Under the pieces are notes generated by a model. That model saw only the letters and a program-made list of their open reading frames with translations, was not told where the DNA came from and did not search any database. Made by a program: the position numbers and the translations under genes. From the NCBI GenBank assembly GCA_030035585.1, contig CM057462.1, positions 116,431,234-116,495,233 on the forward strand: a stretch of 64,000 bases of DNA, in the 5' to 3' direction. This document shows positions 46,052 through 54,489 of this stretch, one piece after another (the stretch's first letter is position 1; every line of letters starts with the position of its first letter). The DNA comes from Dugong dugon (lineage: Eukaryota; Chordata; Mammalia; Sirenia; Dugongidae).

Positions 46052-46422
46052 GATGGATGGATGGATGGATGGATGGATGGATGGATGGATGGATGGATGG
46101 ATGGATGGCTGGATAGATGGATGGATGGATGGATGGATAGATGGATGGATGGATGGATGGATGGATGGATGGATGGATGGATGGGTGGGAGGCTGGGTGA
46201 GTGGGTGGGTGGAGGGGTGGGTGTGTGGGTGGATGGATGTATGGATGGATAGATGGATGGATGAATAGACAATTGATGGATGCATGGATGGACAATGGAT
46301 GGATGGATGGATGGATGGGTGGATGAACAGACGATGGATGGATGGATGGATGGATGGAGTGAGAGGGAGATGATAGATGATGGATGGATGGATAGATGGA
46401 TGGATGGATGGTTGGACAGATG
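46052..46422 (+). repeat. GGAT tetranucleotide array
   Basis: About 370 bases of (GATG)n. 46,052-46,182 is almost pure, with single substitutions to 'gatagatg' and 'ggctgg'. 46,183-46,230 drifts to GTGG/GTGA, then more GATG blocks are separated by 'aatagacaattg', 'aacagacg' and similar. It creates long spurious frames on both strands (Met-Asp-Gly-Trp repeats on plus; His-Pro-Ser-Ile repeats on minus), which are not genes. Confidence 0.98.
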
Positions 46423-47259
46423 AATAGACAGACAGGCAGATAGAGAAAGGTACTTTCTATTTTATGAGATATGAGCTATAATTTTCAAATTATTGCAGTG
46501 AAAGATGATATAGTCTATCCACATCCTCAAGGTGGTAGTAGAGTCAAATCACTATTCCCTTTGTAAAATGGGGCAAAACATTTAATCTGAAATATTTTAC
46601 AACAGAACTGTGAAACAGATATGGTTGAACAGACAGAAAAGATATGGAAGAACAGAAATGGAAATGTCCTATAAATCCAACTTATCAATGCTATTATATA
46701 TTTTGTACCTGCTCTTTAAAAAAGTTCATGTTAAATCTATTTGCAGTTTTCGCTAACAGAGAAAAAATTAAGTACATTCGCTTTTGGTTATACAACTCCT
46801 TCTCTTTAGATGCTATTATTATGATTTCTTCTTATTATTAAGCTTTCTTCTGACATCCTTCTAAGAAGACAAGATTCCCTGTGCAGATCTCATTTGTGAG
46901 CCTTGATCTTAAATTGTGCTATGATACTCACTTGTGCTGTGGTACTCAGTGTGTTTTACAGCAATGGCATGCCTAACTTCTTTACTAGTGAATAAATATA
47001 AAATAGCTTTGCTTATTTTTTTATTATGTTAAATCTAACAACATTTCACCCAATGATCTACTAAGTAACAAAAAAATCAATATAAAATCACTCTCTATTT
47101 AGACTTCCACTTCTGTTTTTTTTTTTAATGGTATATATGTGATACATGAGTGCAAGGACCTAGTAAAAAAATAAAACTTTTATTTCCAATATATTGCTGA
47201 AATATTCAAGTAGAATAAAATGTAATATTATAGTGTTTAGATAAGCCCATAGTTTGTCC
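46423..47259. other. No gene seen
   Basis: AT-rich unassigned sequence. A T-tract lies near 47,116-47,125. Confidence 0.5.
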
Positions 47260-47655
47260 AAATTGGGTGAGTAGTTACCTACTGCTTCATAGCAAATTAC
47301 CTCAAACCTACTAGCTTAAAATAACATTTATTGTTACCTCAGTGTTTTTGTGGGTCAGGAATCCAGGTGCAGCTTAACCGGGTGCCCGACTCAAGATGTC
47401 TCATGAGGGTGCTGTCACTCTGAAGGATGGGGCTACAGTCACGTCAAGATTGAACCGAGGCTGGAGAATCTGGCTTCATGTTCACTCACAGGGCTTTTGG
47501 CGGAATTAGGGCTCTGCCTGCTTCCAAGCTCATCTCATTCGTGTGATTTCTCATTGTGGAGCTCTCCATAAGCTGCCTGAGTGTTCTCATGACATGGCAG
47601 CTGGTGATGAGAAAGAGAGGGAATGAGAGAGAAAGAGAGAAGATGTGCTAAAATG
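47260..47655 (-). mobile_element. MaLR/MLT-type LTR, left part, split
   Basis: 'gtagttacctactgcttcat', 'agcaaattacctcaaacct', 'gtgggtcaggaatccaggtgcag', 'gagctctccataagctgcctgagtg' and 'catgacatggcagctgg' follow a reversed MLT-type LTR. It continues after the inserted composite element at 48,129-48,325. Confidence 0.75.
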
Positions 47656-47667
47656 GCTAGATAGATA

Positions 47668-48128
47668 GATAGCTGCCGTCAAGTTGACTCTGACTTATCA
47701 CATCCTTGTGTACAACAGAATGAAACATTGCCTGTTCCTGTGGCATCTTCATGATGGCCAGCATGTTCAAGTCCATTGTTGCAGCTTTTGTGCCAATCCA
47801 TCTCATCGAGGGTCTCCCTTGCCCTCAATGACCCTCTGTTTCACTAAACACGATGTCTTCCTCTGCTGATTGACCACTCCTGATGACACATCCAAAGCAA
47901 GGGAGTTGAGCAATGTTCTGTTGTGGTCCATAAGGTTTTCACTGGCTAATTTTCAGAAGTATATTGTCAAGTCTTTCTTCCTAGTCTGTCTTAGTCTGGA
48001 AGCTCCACTGAAATCTGTCCACCATGGATAACCCTGCTGATATTTGAAATCCAGTGGCATAGCTTCCAGCATCATAGCAAGACAGAAGCCATCACAATAC
48101 TTACAAACTCACAGGTAGATGGTGGCCC
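47668..48128 (-). mobile_element. RTE-tail plus tRNA-Gly-SINE-body composite
   Basis: The left part (47,671-47,905) follows the RTE 3' region well beyond the piece used by other SINEs here: 'agctgccgtcaagttgactc', 'catgttcaagtccattgttg', 'atccatctcatcgaggg', 'ctgatgacacatccaaagc'. From about 47,915 it switches to the body of the tRNA-Gly-headed SINE ('gttgtggtccataaggttttc', 'gtcttagtctggaagctcc'), with extra 'accctgctgatatttgaaatcc' not seen in the other copies. No tRNA-like head remains. A short TAGA run precedes it. It sits inside an LTR. Confidence 0.65.
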
Positions 48129-48330
48129 AATATGGAAGCTACAGATTTTTGGAGCCAAATCTCAGAAGTCACATCCCATCACTTTTGCAATATTCTGTTC
48201 ATTAGCAATGAGTCACTAGGTTGAGTTCACATTCAGTGTTGGGATGGGGAGATTTCATAAGGACATGAATATCAGGAGGCCAGGATCACTGAAGGATATT
48301 TTAGAGGCTGCCCACTGCAGTGGAATAAGA
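48129..48330 (-). mobile_element. MaLR/MLT-type LTR, right part
   Basis: 'caaatctcagaagtcacatcccatcacttttgcaatattctgttcatt' and 'gaatatcaggaggccagg', ending 'ttttagaggctgcccactg', complete the LTR interrupted at 47,655. Confidence 0.75.
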
Positions 48331-48614
48331 TGTCTGGGTTGCAATTATTCAAAGTTTCCTGACAGTTTGGACATAATACACCATTCTGTATGCTTATCTA
48401 ATGATCTTTCTATAGACTGATGAACTAGGTGCCTATTGTATTTATTACAGAAATAACCAGGTTAAACTAATACCAAAAACACTCAAGCAAATCCAGCTTC
48501 TTGTTGCATATAGCCCCTGTGGCACATATCGAGTTCTAGTGAAATTGTCTGCATACATGTCCATCTCTATCTGAGGGAGCTCAGAACTGTGAACTTCCTC
48601 AGGGCAGTGACAAA
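48331..48614. other. No gene seen
   Basis: Short unassigned spacer. Confidence 0.5.
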
Positions 48615-48706
48615 AAAGGGAGCTCACATTTACTGAGCTCCCATGATGGGGCAGGTCCTGTGCTAGACATGTTCGCATGAATTATCTTTAATCTCACCCA
48701 AACCTG
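48615..48706 (-). mobile_element. MIR, left part, split by AfroSINE
   Basis: 'cacatttactgagctcccatgatgg' and 'gtcctgtgctagacatgttcgcatgaattatctttaatctcacccaaacc' are reversed MIR. The second half resumes at 48,916. Confidence 0.78.
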
Positions 48707-48915
48707 CAAAAAAGGCCCTGTGGCACAACAGTTAAGTGCTTGGATGCCAACCAAAAGGTTGGCAGTTCAAACCCACCTAGCACTTGAGAAAGACCTGACA
48801 ATCTGCTCCCATAAAGATTACAACCTAGGAAACACTGCGCCGTAGTTCCACTCTGTCACACCGGGTGTCTATGAGTCGTAATCGGCTCAACAGCACCTAA
48901 CAACAACAGCAACAT
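48707..48915 (+). mobile_element. AfroSINE with RTE-style 'acctaacaacaaca' tail
   Basis: Plus-strand 'ggccctgtggcacaacagtt', 'ggttggcagttcaaacccacc', 'aaagacctgacaatctgct' and 'ataaagattacaacctagg' form a normal AfroSINE. It ends 'cggctcaacagcacctaaca' 'acaacagcaac', which is the RTE tail, not the 'ggtttggttttttgg' tail of most copies. It is inserted in a MIR. Confidence 0.88.
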
Positions 48916-49050
48916 CCTCAGTTTATAGATGAAGACACTAAAGTTAAGTATCTAGCCCATGGCCACACAGGTGGAAAATGGCAATGGAATCAGGATTCAA
49001 ATCAAGGTTACAGGGACCCAAAGCCCATGCCATATCCACCGGTATACCAT
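48916..49050 (-). mobile_element. MIR, right part
   Basis: 'cctcagtttatagatgaagacac', 'gttaagtatctagcccatgg', 'cacacaggtgga', 'gaatcaggattcaaatc' continue the split reversed MIR. Confidence 0.78.
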
Positions 49051-49113
49051 ACTGTCCCCATGCCTATGTCATTGTGCCTGGGCCCTAGTTTTTCCCTAGA
49101 AATGTTTAATGAA

Positions 49114-49603
49114 TGTCTTAGTCCATCTAGTGCTGCTGTAACAGAAATACCACAAGTGGATGCCTTTAACAAAGAGAAGTTTATTCTCTCACAGTCCCAT
49201 AGGCTACAAGTCCAAATTAAGGGCATCAGCTCCAGGGGGAACACTTTCTCTGTCTGTGTTATCAGTCTTCCTTGGTCTGGGAACTTCTCTGTGCAGGAAC
49301 CTCAGGTTCAAAGGACGTGCTCTGCTTCCGGCACTGCTTTCTTGGTGGTATGAGGTTCCCATGTGTCTCTGCTCACTTCTGTCTTTTATATCTCAAAAGA
49401 GATTGGCTTAAGACACTATCTAATCTTGTAGACCTCATCAGTATAACTGGCGCTAATCCATATTATTATATCATAGTGATAGAGTTTACAACACATAAGG
49501 AAATCACATCAGATTACAAAATGGTACACAATCATACAATACTGGGAATCATGACTAGCCAAGTTGACAGATATTTTGGGGGGACACAATTCAATCCATG
49601 ACA
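49114..49603 (-). mobile_element. Solo LTR (MaLR-like, afrotherian type) with intact target duplication
   Basis: Starts 'tgtcttagtccatctagtg' and ends 'caatccatgaca', giving the TG...CA termini of an LTR read in reverse. It contains 'gaagtttattctctcacag', 'tatatctcaaaagagattggc' and 'ggggacacaattc'. A perfect 5-base duplication 'atgaa' flanks it at 49109-49113 and 49604-49608, as expected for ERVL-class integration. No internal region remains, so the provirus was reduced to a solo LTR by recombination or arrived as one. The 108-codon plus-strand frame inside is chance. Confidence 0.88.
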
Positions 49604-49674
49604 ATGAACAAATATCACATTTTGGGAAGTTGAAAGAGGAGTTTGAGCATGCCAACTATTTCTAAAAGACCTGT

Positions 49675-49810
49675 TAGTAATATATATATTCACAAACTAT
49701 GTACATATTTACATACACACATGCATTCATAAATACACATACATACATATATAACATATAGAAACAAATACATCTATAATATATATACATGTAGATACAT
49801 ACGTATATGT
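49675..49810. repeat. AT-rich (CATA/TATA)n low-complexity tract
   Basis: Irregular 'acatacatacatatataac' and 'tatatatacatg' runs left of the RTE copy. Confidence 0.85.
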
Positions 49811-50368
49811 CAAAAAATCCTCACAACTGGACCAATAAGCAACATCAGGATAACCGGAAAAGGCTGAAGTTGTCAAGGATTTCATTTTACTTGGATCAAT
49901 AATCAACACCCATGGAAACAGCAGTCAAGAAATTAAACCACGTATTCCATTAAGCAGATCTGCTGCAAAAGACCTCTCTAAAGTGCTCAAAAGCAAAGAT
50001 GTCACTTTAAGGACTAAGATGCGCCTGACCCAAGTCATGGTCTTTTCAATTGCCTCCTATGCATGCGAAAGCTGGGCAGTGAATAGGGAAGGCAGAAGAA
50101 GAATTGATGCCTTTGAATTATGGTGTTAGCAAAGAATATTGAATATACCATGGACTGCCAGAAGAACAAACAAATCTGTCTTGGAAGAAGTACACCCAGA
50201 ATAGTCCTTAAAAGAGAGGAAGACCCTCAACAAGATGGATTGACCCAGTGGCTGCAACGATGGGCTCAAGCATAGCAAGGATTATGAGGATGACCCAGGA
50301 CTGGGCAGTGTTTCGTTCTGTTGTACATAGGGTTGCTATGAATCAGAACCAACTTAAGGACAACAACA
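49811..50368 (+). mobile_element. RTE LINE 3' end, internally deleted
   Basis: Plus-strand RTE 3' region: 'atcctcacaactggaccaat', 'gtcaaggatttcattttacttgg', 'agcagtcaagaaattaaacc', 'cgcctgacccaagtcatgg', 'ccatggactgccagaagaac', ending 'agaaccaacttaaggacaacaac'. Near 50,205 it jumps from 'acccagaatagtcctta' to 'aaaagaggaagaccctcaac', missing about 100 bases present in the 52-53 kb copy ('gaggatggcgagacttc..' in sense). The frame includes an in-frame stop where 'tggtgttagcaaag' replaces the Trp codons of the family. Dead copy. Confidence 0.9.
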
Positions 50369-50559
50369 TGTATTGTGTTAGAAGCCCTTAAAATAAAAGT
50401 TTATACTACATACTAAATAATATTTTCCATATTAGGTGTTTGTATTAGGTTAGCTAACTAGATATTATGCTTGATTTCTTCACCTGTCATTTTCCAAGAG
50501 CTTCTGATGCTCCCTGGTGGGTGGCAGGAGGTAGAGTCTGAGCAAAGAGAATTAGACTC
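50369..50559. other. No gene seen
   Basis: Short AT-rich unassigned spacer. Confidence 0.5.
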
Positions 50560-50840
50560 AAACTCAAACTGGCTTTGAGTCTTGGCTCTGTCATTTATTT
50601 TCAGCTATATATCCTTGGGTAATGTGCTTAGGCTTTCTAAGCCTGTGCTTCCTCATTTTTCTACTTGAGCTAACATTTCTTGAGTATCTACTACAGGCCA
50701 GACTGTGCACTGATTATTTTTGCATAAATCATCTCAATTTGTAAAATGTGATAACAATGCCACCTAGCAGGTTTATGATCAAGTGGGATAATACACGTGC
50801 AAGGGCTTTGTAAATGGCACAGGCACATACAAACATTTGG
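50560..50840 (+). mobile_element. MIR with a second MIR fragment inside
   Basis: 'gctttgagtcttggctctgtc', 'tccttgggtaatgtgcttagg', 'ctgtgcttcctcatttttct' is MIR plus strand up to about 50,662, and 'tttgtaaaatgtgataacaatgccacc' with 'ataatacacgtgcaaggg' from about 50,740 is its continuation. Between them lies 'acatttcttgagtatctactacaggcc' with 'gtgcactgattatttttgc', a MIR 3' end in the opposite orientation. Confidence 0.75.
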
Positions 50841-51450
50841 GTGTGTCATTTTTCCGTTTTCCACATCAGTGCTTCCAAATGATAAAACTGTAATTTTGAC
50901 CTTAGAAACAACTGCCCATCTACTCTCGTTCTCCAGCTAAATGATTCAGAGGTAATCTAAGAGTTATATTAATCTTTCCTTAGCTCAGCTTTAAACCTAT
51001 CACTCCTCTTAGAAGAAAAAAAAAACAAACAAACTTCAAATACTGAATAATAACTAACTCACTTGCATGATGGATAAATTTAAGTTTTCCACAATCTAGC
51101 TTCAATCTACCTTTCCAACTTTATTTCCCATTAACTATTACACATCAAATTGTCAACACAGTGAAATAACTAGGCATCTTCCTATTTAAACCCTAAACTT
51201 TGCTTGATTCTAGACTGTGCTGGGAATTCTCTTTTCTAGCCTTTGCAATTAGTGATACATGTAAAGCATTTAGCACACAGCCTAGAATGTAATATTTCCA
51301 TAATAAATGGTAACTACTATTTATACTATTACTGTTACCATCACCACCATCACCACCAGTCCTTCAAGTCCTATTGAAATGTTTCATTGGCTGCAAACCT
51401 TATAAGTTATGAACAATTTCACTTGCCTCTACATGCCCATAGTACTATCT
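50841..51450. other. No gene seen; weak MIR 3' piece and CAC repeat
   Basis: 51,255-51,325 ('gatacatgtaaagcatttagcacacagcc..') looks like a MIR plus-strand 3' end. 'accatcaccaccatcaccacc' lies at about 51,338-51,358. Otherwise unassigned. Confidence 0.5.
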
Positions 51451-51640
51451 TGTTGCTAGGTGTCATTGAGTCAGTATTGACTCATAGTGACCCTGTATGT
51501 CAGAGTAGAACTGCACCATAAGGTTTTCTAGCCTGTGATCTTTGACAGGAGCAGGATGCCAGGTCTTTCTCCCATGGAGCCTCTGGGTGGGTTTAAACCA
51601 CCAACCTTTAGGTTAGCAACTGAGCACTTAACCCTAGCCT
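51451..51640 (-). mobile_element. AfroSINE, older subfamily
   Basis: 'ttgttgctaggtgtcattg', 'gactcatagtgaccctgtatg', 'cctgtgatctttgacaggagc', 'cctctgggtgggtttaaacc' and 'ttaggttagcaactgagcac'. The head is lost after 'cttaaccc'. Confidence 0.87.
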
Positions 51641-51889
51641 AAAGTTTTTGGGGATTTGTCATTTTCTGTGACATACAGAAGTTACACGTACATTCATTCA
51701 GCACGTATTTATCGAGCACCTGTTTTGTGGCAGACCCTGTGTTAGAAAGGATACCGTGGACAAGATGTGCCTTCCCTAAGGGAGTTTGCAGCCTAATGGG
51801 AGACATAAAAGACTAATCAGGCATTGTCTTGTCTGACCTGTATCACACGGAAGCTTCCTAACTGATCTCCCCACCTCTACCATCTTTTC
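51641..51889. other. Ancient-repeat-like sequence
   Basis: 'cattcattcagcacgtatttatcgagcacctg' and 'gagtttgcagcctaatggg' at 51,690-51,805 match a common old mammalian repeat pattern I cannot name with certainty. No gene. Confidence 0.45.
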
Positions 51890-52243
51890 TCAACACAGCA
51901 GCTGGAATCTAAGACACACTTCAGATTGTATCACTACTCTGCTAAAAATCGTGCCATTTTACTCAGAGTTTTCATGTGCACCATCTGGCCCAGTGAAGCT
52001 TTCCTGACCTGATATCCCACTATTCTCCCACTTGATTATTCTGCTTCAGCCACACTAACCTTCTTCCAGTCTCTCAACATGCCAGATTTGCTCCCACCCA
52101 CAGTGCCTTTCCACTGAATCATTTCCTCTGCCTGGAATGCTCTTTCCCAGTTTCTACTTGGCTAACTTCTCACCTCTTTTAAACCGTGGCTCAAACATTA
52201 CCTTCTTAATGAAGCTCTCCCTGATCACACTATTTAACTTGAT
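51890..52243 (+). mobile_element. L2, left part, split by RTE and AfroSINEs
   Basis: 'gcccagtgaagctttcctgac', 'ctgcttcagccacactaacc', 'tttcctctgcctggaatgctctttccc', 'ctcaaacattaccttcttaatgaagctctccctga' follow L2 3' region order. The element resumes around 53,653 ('gtctgtagtatttatcctcc') and 54,135. Confidence 0.85.
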
Positions 52244-53633
52244 ATGTTGTTGTGTTGTTCGGTACCATCAAGTCAGTTCCAATTCATAGCAACCCTATGT
52301 ACAACAGAACGAAACACTGCCCAGTTCTGCACCATCCTCACGATCCTTGTTATGCTTGAGCCCATTGTTGCAGCCACTGTGTCAATCCATCTCATTGAGG
52401 TTCTTCCTTTTTTTTTGCTGATCCTCTACTTTACCAAGCATGATGTCCTTCTGATAAAATGACCAAAGTACATGAGATGAAGTCTCGCCATCCTCACTTC
52501 TAAGGAGCATTCTAGCTGTACTTCTTCCAAGACAGATTTGTTTGTTCTTCTGGCAGTCCATGGTATATTCATTATTCTTTGCCAATACCATAATTCAAAG
52601 GCATCAATTCTTCTTCTGCCTTCCTTATTCATTGCCCGGCTTTTGCATGCATATGAGGCAACTGAAAACACCATGGCTTGGGTCAGGCGCACCTTAGTCC
52701 TCAAAGTGACATCTTTGCTTTTGAGCACTTTAAAGAGGTCCTTTGCAGCAAATTTGCCCAATGCAATATGTGGTTTGATTTCTTGACTGCTGCTTCCATG
52801 GGTGTTGGTTATGGATCCAAGTAAAATAAAATCCTTGATGACTTCAATCTCATCTCCATTTATCATGATGTTGCTTATTGGTCCAGTTGCGAAGATTTGG
52901 TTTTCTTTATGTTGAGGTGTAATCTATACTGAAGGCTGTAGTCTCTGATCTTCATCAGTAAGTGCTTCAAGTCCTCTTCACTCTCAGCAAGCAAGGGTGT
53001 GTCAGCTGCATAACACAGGTTGTTAATGAGTCTTCCTCCAATCCTGATACCGAGTTCTTCTTCATATAGTCCAGCTTCTTGGATTATTTGCTTAGCACAC
53101 AGATTGAATAAGTATGGTGAAAAGATACAACCCTGATGCGCACCTTTCCTGACTAAATCACGCAGTATCCTCTTGTTCTGTTCGAACAACTGCCTCTTGG
53201 TCTATGTACAGGTTCCTCATGAGCACAATTAAGTGTTCTGGAACTCCCATTCTTCACTATGTCATCCATAATTTGTCATGATCCACACAGTCAAATGCCT
53301 TCCCATAGTCAATAAAACACAGGTAAATATCTTTCTGGTATTCTCCGCTTTCAGTCAGGATCCATCTGACATCAGCAATGATATCCCTTGTTCTACATTC
53401 TGTTCTGAATCTGGCTTGAATTTCTGGTAGTTCCCTGTCGATGTACTGCTGCAACCACTTCTGAATGATCTTCACCATAATTTTACTTGCGTGTGATATT
53501 AATGATCTTATTCGACAATTTCCACATTGTGTTGGATCGCCTTTCTTTGGAACGGGCATAAATATGGATCTCTTCCAATCAACTGGCCAGGTAGCTGTCC
53601 TCCAAATTTCTTGCTTTGTAGCCACTCTCATTT
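52244..53633 (-). mobile_element. RTE LINE, 5'-truncated, 1.4 kb
   Basis: Minus-strand element with its 3' end at 52,244 ('tgttgttgtgttgttcggtacc' read in reverse) and its truncated 5' end near 53,633. It holds the C-terminal two-thirds of the reverse transcriptase and the 3' UTR. The 3' UTR shares its last bases ('..ctatgaattggaactgac..' side) with the AfroSINEs and tRNA-Gly-headed SINEs here, which explains how those SINEs could be mobilised. It is inserted in an L2. Confidence 0.95.
52426..53631 (-). pseudogene. RTE reverse transcriptase fragment, inactivated
   Basis: Three consecutive minus-strand frames carry an RTE-clade reverse transcriptase: 53631-53257, 53189-52875 and 52866-52426. 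In the first, 'PVPKKGDP' is the start of the RT domain, followed by 'RTRDIIADVRWI' and 'CFIDYGKAFDCVDH', which includes the first catalytic Asp region. The second has 'HQGCIFSPYLFNL' and the catalytic box, which reads YAAD instead of YADD, so one of the two metal-binding Asp residues is lost. The third is the C-terminal region with 'AFELWYWQRIMNIPWTARRTN'. Two frame breaks separate the frames, the stretch after 'HDKLW' is disrupted, and the endonuclease domain is absent. It is a dead copy of a retrotransposon, not a host gene. Confidence 0.92.
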
Positions 53634-53679
53634 ATCCTATTCTGTTGTTGTTGTTTGTCTGTAGTATTTATCCTCCTTC
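53634..53679 (+). mobile_element. L2 middle piece
   Basis: 'tttgtctgtagtatttatcctccttc' continues the L2 interrupted at 52,243, leading into the SINE target site at 53,680. Confidence 0.6.
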
Positions 53680-53692
53680 TAACCACTATATG

Positions 53693-53865
53693 GAAACCCT
53701 GGTGGCGTAGTGGTTAAGTGCTACAGCTGCTAACCAAAAGGTTGGCAGTTTCAATCTACCAGGCACTCGTTGGAAACTCTGTGGGGGCAGTTCTACTCTG
53801 TACTATGGGGTCGCTATGAGTCGGAATCAATTAGACGGCAACAGGTTTGGTTTTTGTTTTGTTTT
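53693..53865 (+). mobile_element. AfroSINE, HSP-type, with 13-base target duplication
   Basis: From 'gaaaccctggtggcgtagtg' through 'caaaaggttggcagtttcaatc' directly to 'gcactcgttggaaactctg' (central block absent), then 'gtcgctatgagtcggaatc' and a 'ggtttggtttttgttttg' tail. The perfect duplication 'taaccactatatg' flanks it at 53680-53692 and 53866-53878. Confidence 0.95.
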
Positions 53866-53879
53866 TAACCACTATATGA

Positions 53880-54090
53880 AGCCCCTGGGTCGTGCAGAAG
53901 GTTAACCCACTCGCCTACTAAATGAAAGGTTGGAAGTCCAAGTCCACCCAAAGGTACCTTAGAAGAAAGACCTGGCTATCTTCTTTTAAAAATCAGCCAT
54001 TGAAAACCCTATGGAGTATAGTTCTACTCTGACTTGCATGGGGTTGTCACGAGTTGGTGTCAAATCAACGGCAACTGTTTTATTTGTTTT
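53880..54090 (+). mobile_element. AfroSINE, older subfamily, at the same target site
   Basis: Plus-strand 'gcccctgggtcgtgcagaag', 'ggttggaagtccaagtccacc', 'agaaagacctggctatcttc', 'tggggttgtcacgagttgg', ending 'tcaacggcaactg' and 'ttttatttgttttt'. Its left flank is 'taaccactatatg' and its right flank 'tacccactatatt' (54091-54103), an older and partly decayed duplication of the same target. Confidence 0.9.
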
Positions 54091-54143
54091 TACCCACTAT
54101 ATTATGTTAATTATCTTTTTACCCACTTATTATGCTAATTATT
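54087..54143 (+). repeat. 29-base tandem duplication
   Basis: Units 'tttttacccactatattatg..' (54087-54115) and 'tttttacccacttattatgc..' (54116-54143) are adjacent and nearly identical, probably slippage after the SINE insertion. Confidence 0.85.
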
Positions 54144-54350
54144 AATTGTTGGTCTCTCCCCTCTAGCTCTGTGGGAACTGGGTTTTGGGATATTTGCTGG
54201 TTTTGTTCACTGATGTATCCTATGCACCTAAAACAGTGCCTGACACAGAGTAAGTGCTCAATATTTGGCTTCCTAAATTTTGTACCCTCAGAGTATCTAA
54301 TATAGCATTTTGCAGTTAGGAGGTATTGAATAAATACTTCTTATTGAATC
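54144..54350 (+). mobile_element. L2 3' end, right part
   Basis: 'cactgatgtatcctatgcacctaaaacagtgcctgacacagagtaagtgctcaat' is the L2 terminal region, completing the element split by RTE and two AfroSINEs. Confidence 0.85.
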
Positions 54351-54457
54351 ATGTTCCATCTCTTTAAATCCTACTTCTAGTATTTTTAAGGAGCTTCATT
54401 GATTTATGGTCCACTTTTTATCTTTTCATGCCTCTAACAGAATATATTTCCAACAGA

Positions 54458-54460
<3 letters not shown>

Positions 54461-54488
<28 letters not shown>
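54461..54488 (+). repeat. (GT)n microsatellite
   Basis: About 14 uninterrupted TG units. Confidence 0.97.

Positions 54489-54489
<1 letters not shown>

Noticed and set aside
45968-46295. Proline/serine/histidine/isoleucine- and Met-Asp-Gly-Trp-repeat proteins on both strands
   Set aside because: Translations of the GGAT tetranucleotide array.
46052-46422. CRISPR-like array
   Set aside because: Simple tetranucleotide repeat without spacers, in a mammalian genome.
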